Assembly (NCBI GenBank): GCA_017464085.1
Contig: JAFUEE010000182.1
Span: 1 to 50,454 of the forward strand
Length of the DNA stretch: 50,454 nt
Direction of reading: 5' to 3'
Source: Pseudomonadota bacterium
GTDB taxonomy: Bacteria > Myxococcota_A > Bradymonadia > UBA4248
A program made the position numbers and the translations under genes. The notes below the pieces were generated by a model. The model had not been told where the DNA came from, ran no database searches, and saw only the letters and a program-made list of their open reading frames with translations. Each line of letters starts with the position of its first letter. The first letter of the stretch is position 1. Below, piece after piece: positions 41,878 through 48,768 of the stretch.

Positions 41878-41892
41878 ATCGTTTCCGAAATC

Positions 41893-42843
41893 TTATGAAC
41901 GCTTCCATAAAATGACTTTTCCGGCATTGTCACCGGAAACGACCGTGCCATTTGCGTGCGAAGCGATGCAGCGCACATCCACCTGATGGCGGTTCTCGTC
42001 AAATACCGGAGCGACTTTGTCTATTTTTTCACCAAACTTTGCGGGAATCCCGACAATCGAGCCATCCTCGAGCCCCATCAAAAGCGTGTCGTCCATCCTA
42101 TGCGCGCAGACAGTAGCCCGGCCTGTATCGCACAGAACGCCTTGCATATTCTCTTTCTCGACAAGCCACGCGATCACTGCCCCCCGCTTGTCAACGGACA
42201 AGAAACGATCTGCATCGATAAATTCGAGACCGATGATTTCCGTTGTATGGCCGCTATACTTGTGAATCACGGCCCCTGTCTCTTCATTCCAAGAGCGTAT
42301 CGTCATATCGCGCGAAGCCGAATAGAGCACAAGTTTTTCAGGCTCAAAGCGAACGCATGTCACAGGCCCCATGTGCCAGTCGTACGTGCGTACCGGCTCT
42401 CCATTTTTCCAGAGCTTTACCTTGCGATCCTGGCCGCCAGTGGCCATCAGGCCGTCGCGCTCGAGCGCAATCGAAAGGATCGTCATGCTGTGGCTGCGCG
42501 TCGTCGGTTTAAGCTTCTGCGCGCCCATCGTGCGCGCACCTGCAGAGACATAGATGCCTGCATGGTCAATCAAGAAATCGCCAGTCTCTATATCCCATTC
42601 GCGAATGCTCTTGTCTTTGCCGGCAGAAAACAGATGCCCTGTCTCGGGATGAAACGCAAGCGTATAGACGAACTCATTGTGCGGGCGGAGCTTGCGTATA
42701 ATCTCCCCACGTTCAATATCGATGACATGTATCACGCCATCGCGATCGCCAGCCGCACACAGACGGCCGTCGGGATGTATCGCCACTGCAAGCGCTTTCG
42801 CGCTAGGAAGCTGTATCGTGTGAACCACATCCAGTAATGACAT
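41893..42843 (-). CDS. WD40 beta-propeller protein
   Basis: 316 aa, no signal peptide. WD-type repeats run through the whole length, for example SAGKDKSIREWDIETG, ATGGQDRKVKLWKNG, YSASRDMTIRSWNEETG and VVSGDNAGKVILWK, giving about seven blades and so one closed propeller. It is a cytoplasmic binding platform; no enzyme domain is attached. It sits 20 bp after the TPR lipoprotein gene and 15 bp before the Asp-repeat lipoprotein gene in the same operon. Confidence 0.85.
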   Translation of the reverse strand: MSLLDVVHTIQLPSAKALAVAIHPDGRLCAAGDRDGVIHVIDIERGEIIRKLRPHNEFVYTLAFHPETGHLFSAGKDKSIREWDIETGDFLIDHAGIYVSAGARTMGAQKLKPTTRSHSMTILSIALERDGLMATGGQDRKVKLWKNGEPVRTYDWHMGPVTCVRFEPEKLVLYSASRDMTIRSWNEETGAVIHKYSGHTTEIIGLEFIDADRFLSVDKRGAVIAWLVEKENMQGVLCDTGRATVCAHRMDDTLLMGLEDGSIVGIPAKFGEKIDKVAPVFDENRHQVDVRCIASHANGTVVSGDNAGKVILWKRS

Positions 42844-42863
42844 CGCCGCTCCTCACATCCCTC

Positions 42864-43859
42864 TCAGATGTTCTCTTCTTTCATGATCTCGTTGATCTCT
42901 TTGATCTTCTTAAGTGCGCTTGCACGGCGGATTTTCTCCGCATCCGTCACGGCACGATCAGAATAGCGCGTGAACCACGTCCTTGCCTCCGCGAAATAAT
43001 CGAATGCTTTGCGATATTCCCCATTTGCACGCATTTGGCGAGCGAGCTCGTAATTCACGCGCGCAGCTCCAAAAAGCGCTGAAAGCGTGTAAAGTTTTGA
43101 TTCCGCGCTCTCATCGAGCAATCGATATGCCGCATCATAATGTGCAAGCGCCTCATTGTAACGCCCCATATCTGCCAGCACATCCCCGAGCACGGTCTCA
43201 AGCTGCCCGTCGTCCATATTATTGGCAAGGCCGTTTGTCAGGACTGAGACAGCTTTATTCTGAAAGCCAAAATCCGAATAAAGCTCTGCAAGCTCCTTAT
43301 AGTGCACGGTCACCTGATCCGCAGACTTCAACAACGGATTCGAACGAATCGATTCTTCATAAGCCTCCGCGGCCCTATCAAACTCCCCTAGCCCGATATG
43401 ACACCGCGCCTGCTGAAGATATGCTTCAGCATAATATTTGTCGATCTTTACAGCCTCGCGGACAGCCCTCAGACAATCAGTATAGCTCGTATCCGCATCT
43501 TCTTTCTGCCGATCAAACACCTGCTGTCCCGCCAAACCATAATACGCCTCACCAAGCTTGAGCCAGTACAGCGCGGAATCCGCAAGAATGCCTGTTGCCT
43601 GCTTCAGTTCCTGGACCGCCTTGCCGTAATCACGAAAATATTCCATATCGATCAGCGCCATATAATACAGCGGAAGATCGTTACTGGGATCACGTTCTGA
43701 TGCCATCTGAAGCATTTGCATCGCTTTCGGATAAGTCTTCTGCTCATACAGCCTGACACCTTTCTCTGTCAGATCATTCGATTCCACAGCAGCCATATTG
43801 CAGCCGCTCAGAACAGTCATCAGAACAATCCAGACAAATATATCGCGCATTCTCCCCAT
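42864..43859 (-). CDS. TPR-repeat lipoprotein (possible GltE/AglT-like)
   Basis: About 331 aa from ATG 43859, picked because GAGG lies 6 nt upstream; ATG 43865 is too close to it. The lipobox is LSGC. TPR units follow for most of the length, such as AYLQQARCHIGLGEFDRAAEAYEESIRSNP and ETVLGDVLADMGRYNEALAHYDAAYRLL. A TPR lipoprotein a few genes away from an FHA-AgmX protein recalls GltE (AglT) of the myxobacterial Glt cluster, but TPR repeats make such a link weak. First gene of the four-gene minus-strand run. Confidence 0.75.
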   Translation of the reverse strand: MGRMRDIFVWIVLMTVLSGCNMAAVESNDLTEKGVRLYEQKTYPKAMQMLQMASERDPSNDLPLYYMALIDMEYFRDYGKAVQELKQATGILADSALYWLKLGEAYYGLAGQQVFDRQKEDADTSYTDCLRAVREAVKIDKYYAEAYLQQARCHIGLGEFDRAAEAYEESIRSNPLLKSADQVTVHYKELAELYSDFGFQNKAVSVLTNGLANNMDDGQLETVLGDVLADMGRYNEALAHYDAAYRLLDESAESKLYTLSALFGAARVNYELARQMRANGEYRKAFDYFAEARTWFTRYSDRAVTDAEKIRRASALKKIKEINEIMKEENI

Positions 43860-43954
43860 GTTCATCCTCAAACGACGAAAACAAATCTCACAGCTGCAAA
43901 GCCACAGCTACGCCGCCCTCGCAGATTATCACATCCGCGCGCATTTGTGCGGAA

Positions 43955-43960
43955 ATTATA
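43955..43960 (-). promoter_or_regulatory. Possible -10 element of the TPR lipoprotein operon
   Basis: A perfect TATAAT on the minus strand about 95 bp upstream of the TPR lipoprotein start. The -35 region is weak (GTGTTG at 17-bp spacing), so this is tentative. Confidence 0.35.
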
Positions 43961-44000
43961 CGCATTAAATTCCACCGCAACACGAATCCGAGGCTGTCAT

Positions 44001-44702
44001 TCAGAGTCTGCAAGCCTTGTCCTTCTTGCAATGATCTTCAATCGCGCTCTTGAGACGCATTTTGAAAAATCTGTTTTCCTCGACCTCATAACGCGCTCGA
44101 AGCACATCCACTGCAGCATTTCCAGGACAATTTTTCAGGCTCGAAATCGTCACAAACCGAATCATGTCGTTGTCGCTCGCTAAAAAAGGTTTCAGAATAT
44201 CCGGCGCGCTTTCTGGCGCGACTTTGGGATATGCCATAATCGCCTGCATCAGCATCATCGGACGTTCGATTTGTTCGGGATGCGCCAAAATTTGTTCAAG
44301 CATCTGAATATTCTGAGGCGTATCAAAATACGCGAGCGCCTCAAGCGCACGTTGCCTCACAGAATACATCAATGTCTCATCATTCAAGATCGAATGCAGA
44401 TGCACCTCAGCTTCGGGACTTGTCAGAAGGAGATCCTCACGTGAAGGAAAGTCACAGTGCGCATTGAGCAGCAGCATGATTTTATCACGATCGCTGAACT
44501 CCCGGTTCACAATCGTCCGGCGCACTCGTGAGCGCCGCGATGCGCCCTGCGCCTGTGATACGCCTGCAGTCTGCGCCCCCAGAGCATCCGTTCCGCCAGC
44601 GCTGCCAGAAGCATCCTGTGCCAAGCCAATCCCACACATGCCCCAAACGCATGCGGACACAGCAACAATGAACAGGCACTTGTTCAATTGATACCAAACC
44701 AT
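44001..44702 (-). CDS. Secreted HEAT-like repeat protein
   Basis: About 233 aa from ATG 44702, which starts a Sec signal peptide (to about residue 27, GLAQDA). The open frame continues upstream across the terminator of the preceding gene, so a longer form is unlikely. After a Ser/Gly/Ala/Arg-rich linker come helical repeats of HEAT/PBS type (LMYSVRQRALEALAYFD..., DNDMIRFVTISSLKNCPG). It ends in a Cys/Lys-rich tail (HCKKDKACRL). It is probably a periplasmic scaffold. It lies directly downstream of the FHA-AgmX gene, separated by a terminator. Confidence 0.7.
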   Translation of the reverse strand: MVWYQLNKCLFIVAVSACVWGMCGIGLAQDASGSAGGTDALGAQTAGVSQAQGASRRSRVRRTIVNREFSDRDKIMLLLNAHCDFPSREDLLLTSPEAEVHLHSILNDETLMYSVRQRALEALAYFDTPQNIQMLEQILAHPEQIERPMMLMQAIMAYPKVAPESAPDILKPFLASDNDMIRFVTISSLKNCPGNAAVDVLRARYEVEENRFFKMRLKSAIEDHCKKDKACRL

Positions 44703-44728
44703 ACACGCCCCGCAGATACGGCACTGCA

Positions 44729-44756
44729 AAAAAAGGGCATCGTTGCCGATGCCCTT
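44729..44756 (-). terminator. Intrinsic terminator after the FHA-AgmX gene
   Basis: Perfect 10-bp stem AAGGGCATCG/CGATGCCCTT (44733-44742 with 44747-44756) with a 4-nt loop; the minus strand continues with seven T residues. It lies about 10 bp after the stop of the FHA-AgmX gene and 30 bp before the next start. Confidence 0.88.
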
Positions 44757-44766
44757 AAAGAGAACC

Positions 44767-46773
44767 TTAGTTGTTGCTGAGTTCAAACACGAAAGGATAT
44801 TCGATCTGAACCATGCCGCCGCCCTTGGGAACCGGGAATCTCCAGAACTTGATGGAGTTCACGACGCAATTCTCAACAGCTTTGTTCTTGATCGTGCTTT
44901 CCTTGACCAGAGCTTTCGAAACAGCGCCCTGCGGAGAGATAATCCAAACGACCACGACACGACCGTTCAAACCTTTAACTTTCGCGAGTTCTTTTTCATA
45001 ACAGGCACGAAGCTCGCCGGAGTGCTGACGAACGACCTTCTGGATGATACGTTTATCAAGCGACCCTGTAACCTCAGGATTCTTCATCTTCACGGCAGGC
45101 TTGGCCTCGCCTTTTTTACCGAGATCAGCGGCATAACCCGTACCAGCCGCGCGAATCGCGTTGCTGCCACCAGGACCGCCGGGACCGAAACCGCCGTTGT
45201 TGAACCCGCCAAGACCGGCACCGCCACCACCAGTACCTGTCGTGCCGAGCCCATAACCGCCCTGAGCCGCCGCCGCCGAGCTGTCGAAGCTCGACCAATC
45301 GAGGTTGTCAAGATTCTGCATATCAAGACCGGCTGCCAACATCGAGTTCATCGCCTGAGCCTGAGCGAGAAGACCGGTTGCCTGAGCTGCCGCCTGAGCC
45401 TCTCCTTTTGACATCGACCCCTTCGGACCTGGCGCATCATTACTTGCTGCGGCATTGGGAGCCAGAGGCGTGTCGCTCGGTTTCGATTCGTCGACTTCCT
45501 CTTCCTCTTCAGGCTTCTCGTCCTCTTTCTCCTCTTCCTTCTCCTCCTCAACAATCGGCTCTTCAATTGCCGTTGCGAAACGTGAGGCAGTCAGAATTCG
45601 GTCCACCATCAGGGCATCAACGCGATTCGTTGCAAACAGAATCACAGAAAACAGCGCGAAATGAATCAGAAGAGACGCGACAAGCGCGCCGTAGCGGCTC
45701 GGGCGGAAATTGCCGAACAGCGGCATCACAAGCGGCGTGGGATCGACGCAATGCACAAGGATAGATGCTTCACCGAAGATATACTTGGCGCGCGTCACAC
45801 CTGTCAGCTCACATGCCAGCGATCCCGGTGCAAGAATATTGCCCGCCGATTTTGGCGTCGTGAACTCCGCATTGCTGCCAGCCTTAAACTCATATTTGTT
45901 GTCGCCAATCAGCACAAAGCCGTCAAACGAATTGTTGAACAGCAGCTCCCAGTGATTTCCGACATATTGCGCGATTGAAATTGACGCGCCGCTGCCTGTC
46001 TCCACCTTGTAGTTGCATCCTTTGCCGGACCCAACCGTCACGACTTTGTCTTTCGGCTTGAATGACTGGATGCTCAGAACAGTGTCTTGCCAGACCATCG
46101 CGACTTCAAGATTTCCGCGCCCAGTCTTGCTGCGTGCAGAGAGAAAACGACGTTCAAAGCTGACCGGGCGTTTTTTCTTCTTAATGATTGTCGTCGTGGG
46201 TGCTGACGAGCCTGCCGAAAATCCGCCCCCAAAGCCGCCGAATGATCCGTTTGCTTTAGCCGGGGCTGCGGCTTTCGCGCCCACCGCCCCCATACCGGAA
46301 AGCGACATTTTCGGCACTGAAGGCTGAGGCGACACCGCTGGCGCTACCGGAGCAGTCGCATCAGGCATCGGTTCCGATTCTGATGCTGATGACGCTTCCT
46401 GATTGCTCGCTTCTACCTCGTCAAGTGAAACAGCCAGCGTCGCGCCGTCCTCTTCTTCCTCTTCTTCAATTGGCGCATCCTCAAGCGTCAGACGGACCGA
46501 CACATTGCCGAAGCGGAGAATTGAACCGCTCTCCACCATCACACCTTTGCCTGGATCGACCTTCACATCATTCACGAAAGTCCCGCCCATGCTCACACGG
46601 TCTGAAAGCTTATAGCCATTGCCGCTCTTCTCGAGCACGGCATGCACTCGCGATACGCTCGAATCATCAAGAAAAAGCTCGTAGCTTCCGTTTTTTCCGA
46701 TTCGAACTGGATTGGCGCTCGTCTCTACGACATGCACCACCTCGTTCGACGGCCCTAAAATCTCAAATTTCAT
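44767..46773 (-). CDS. FHA-TM-AgmX/PglI C-terminal protein (GltG-like)
   Basis: 668 aa with GGGAGG before the ATG. An FHA domain lies at about 22-98 (RIGKNG, SRVHA, GGTFVND), followed by acidic and Gly/Ala-rich linkers and a beta-rich segment (about 210-350). A membrane helix lies at about 375-398. The periplasmic part has a Glu/Lys/Pro stretch, an Ala/Gln region, Gly repeats and a C-terminal TonB-like domain of the AgmX/PglI type (about 570-668: IIQKVVRQHSGELRACYEKEL, VVVWIISPQGAV, CVVNSIKFWRFPVPKGG). FHA plus one helix plus this C-terminus is the build of GltG/PglI of the Myxococcus gliding complex, thought to link inner-membrane motor units to the outer envelope. No motor (TolQR-type) genes are in the window. 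Confidence 0.82.
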   Translation of the reverse strand: MKFEILGPSNEVVHVVETSANPVRIGKNGSYELFLDDSSVSRVHAVLEKSGNGYKLSDRVSMGGTFVNDVKVDPGKGVMVESGSILRFGNVSVRLTLEDAPIEEEEEEDGATLAVSLDEVEASNQEASSASESEPMPDATAPVAPAVSPQPSVPKMSLSGMGAVGAKAAAPAKANGSFGGFGGGFSAGSSAPTTTIIKKKKRPVSFERRFLSARSKTGRGNLEVAMVWQDTVLSIQSFKPKDKVVTVGSGKGCNYKVETGSGASISIAQYVGNHWELLFNNSFDGFVLIGDNKYEFKAGSNAEFTTPKSAGNILAPGSLACELTGVTRAKYIFGEASILVHCVDPTPLVMPLFGNFRPSRYGALVASLLIHFALFSVILFATNRVDALMVDRILTASRFATAIEEPIVEEEKEEEKEDEKPEEEEEVDESKPSDTPLAPNAAASNDAPGPKGSMSKGEAQAAAQATGLLAQAQAMNSMLAAGLDMQNLDNLDWSSFDSSAAAAQGGYGLGTTGTGGGGAGLGGFNNGGFGPGGPGGSNAIRAAGTGYAADLGKKGEAKPAVKMKNPEVTGSLDKRIIQKVVRQHSGELRACYEKELAKVKGLNGRVVVVWIISPQGAVSKALVKESTIKNKAVENCVVNSIKFWRFPVPKGGGMVQIEYPFVFELSNN

Positions 46774-46850
46774 GTCGTAACCCTCCCATTACTGATTCCA
46801 CGAACCCCCGTATCGCTCTTCATGAAAAATTTCCACGCGTTCTTTCCCCA

Positions 46851-47087
46851 TCAGAGCTCATCCACCGTCTTGCGCATCTCATCCACAAAATCTTCACGCG
46901 CCTTAATCAGGCTCGACAGCTCGTCAAGCTCTTTGACATTGATGTTCGACTGATTCGGTACCATCAGATCGCCCTCAATGCGGTCGTCTTCAAAACTGAT
47001 CGACGTCATCTTCGGCTCTTCCGAAAATGCCGTGCTGCTAAACAGCATTGCCGCCAATACTACTATTCCGCCGATACTCTTTTTCAT
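46851..47087 (-). CDS. Small secreted protein (possible GltF-like)
   Basis: 78 aa with AAGGAG before the ATG. Sec signal peptide to about residue 22 (AFSEE). The mature part is short and acidic: SFEDDRIEGDLMVPN, then a helix (KELDELSSLIKAREDFVDEMRKTVDEL). It is 77 bp upstream of the FHA-AgmX gene on the same strand. A short secreted protein right before the FHA/PglI gene is also the arrangement of gltF-gltG, so this is a candidate GltF counterpart (inference from order and size, not from an alignment). Confidence 0.7.
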   Translation of the reverse strand: MKKSIGGIVVLAAMLFSSTAFSEEPKMTSISFEDDRIEGDLMVPNQSNINVKELDELSSLIKAREDFVDEMRKTVDEL

Positions 47088-47210
47088 CGCGCTACTCCTT
47101 CTTGAAACATAGCCCCCTGCTCCCCTTTATCACATCGCAAGTTCTTTGACAAGTATTTGCTTCGCTCACGCCGACTGTTGACACGCCTCCCCCGCGCCTC
47201 ATGACACGCC

Positions 47211-48656
47211 TCAGTGACCGCGCTTCTTCTTCCTGTCCGATATCTCATACGAAAGGCGATTCCCACTCTCGGATACCCTGAACGAATACACAAAATCTGA
47301 TACGAGCGATTCATACGGCGCACCTTCGAGCCACTCCTTCTTACCATCCCTGTCGCGATATCCCACGAGCTCCCACTTCCCGCTCGGCACCATCGTCTCC
47401 TCATTCCTGTCCACGCATACCGCTTCAGATGCGCGTCGGAAACAGATCACAATATCCTTCTCCGACTTGCGGTCATATTTCACATGCGCCGCACCTATCG
47501 ACGAAAGCTGCATATACGGCCTTACTCGAATCGAACCGAACGGAAGAGGATCCAGAATCATGTTCAGCGAATACCGCTTGTCCTTCTCCATAGAAATCCG
47601 GATCATCTCCCCCTTCTCCACGCGTATCGAGCCGCTCTGCTGCGCATACTTGTCATCCGCATAATACACGCTCATCCTGAACGATCGATCCTCCGTATAA
47701 TCCTGCGGGACTTCCATATTGAACAGCGTCACCCGCTCCGCATTGTAGGCTGTCTGAAGCTCGGGAAGCTCCACGACCTCCTTGTCGCGCGTCGGCCACA
47801 CCACTTCAAGATGATCCCCAAATCCGCCATGCTGGACATGGATGTACTGCGGAAAACCGCTCACGACATCCACGGTCAGGGGGTCTGCCGTGGGAACAAC
47901 ATGACCGTTCACATAATACACTACCCTCTGAATATCCGCATTCTTCGGCGGCTTTATCACCAGCTTTGAGTGCAGGTACACGTCGCTCGGCACCATCGTG
48001 AAATCAAGCGGATTCTCCACCACATCATGATGCGGCTCGACCACCTGGCTCATCGGCACATACTCATCCGAATAGAACGAAAGCTGGTTGTCGTAATGAT
48101 CGATCACGGGAATGCCATCCGAAAGGCTGCCGCCGACAAGCGACAACGGAACTCCGTTCACCAGGACATCCGCATACTTCGGCGTCACAGTCACCGGAAG
48201 ACGCAGCATATCGCGCGGCTTCACAACAACCGCAGCATCCTCCCCCGATACGCCGGCTTCCGCGTCAGCTTCGGCTTTGTCCTTGTCCGTCTTCGCGATA
48301 TACAGCACCACCCCGATAATAATCGCAATCCCGATCAGAAATCCGATGCCGATCACAAGCCCTGGAGGCGGAGCGCGATGCTTGGACTTCCGTTCCCCGT
48401 CAATCTCTTCCACAAGCTTGAGCATCTCGGAGCCCACAAGAAGCGTCCCTTCCTTCTGGTGTCGGACAGGCTGCCGCTCGGCCTCCTCAGCCTCGCGGCG
48501 CTTCCGTTCCTCCTCGGCCTTGTCAAAACTGACGACATCCTGAACATCATCGCCAAATTCAATGCTGTCCCCCGCCTCCTGTTCATAGGCTTCCAGCGTC
48601 TCGGGATTGATCTCATTGCCAGCCATTACAGCCGATGATTCTCTCTGCTCGCTCAT
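47211..48656 (-). CDS. Bitopic membrane protein, paralogue of the next upstream gene
   Basis: About 481 aa from ATG 48656, which follows GGGAG. The N-terminal ~120 residues are acidic and charged, then a membrane helix (about 116-138, LVIGIGFLIGIAIIIGVVLYIA). The rest, outside the cytoplasm, is beta-rich with a PEGA-like opening (LRLPVTVTPKYADVLVNGVPL). Its C-terminal region (VVWPTRDKEVVELPELQTAYNA..., FRRASEAVCVDRNEETMVPSGKWELVG) clearly matches the neighbouring gene at 48769, so the two arose by duplication. No enzyme motif. Probably an envelope structural or linker protein. Confidence 0.75.
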   Translation of the reverse strand: MSEQRESSAVMAGNEINPETLEAYEQEAGDSIEFGDDVQDVVSFDKAEEERKRREAEEAERQPVRHQKEGTLLVGSEMLKLVEEIDGERKSKHRAPPPGLVIGIGFLIGIAIIIGVVLYIAKTDKDKAEADAEAGVSGEDAAVVVKPRDMLRLPVTVTPKYADVLVNGVPLSLVGGSLSDGIPVIDHYDNQLSFYSDEYVPMSQVVEPHHDVVENPLDFTMVPSDVYLHSKLVIKPPKNADIQRVVYYVNGHVVPTADPLTVDVVSGFPQYIHVQHGGFGDHLEVVWPTRDKEVVELPELQTAYNAERVTLFNMEVPQDYTEDRSFRMSVYYADDKYAQQSGSIRVEKGEMIRISMEKDKRYSLNMILDPLPFGSIRVRPYMQLSSIGAAHVKYDRKSEKDIVICFRRASEAVCVDRNEETMVPSGKWELVGYRDRDGKKEWLEGAPYESLVSDFVYSFRVSESGNRLSYEISDRKKKRGH

Positions 48657-48768
48657 TTTTTTCTCCCTACGATCCCTCACCCCCGCCTATCGGAAGCTAA
48701 ATCTCAAACACACAGTCCCTCAAGACCGAAAATACCTCTCATCGACAGCCTTGCTGACGCAGATGAAC

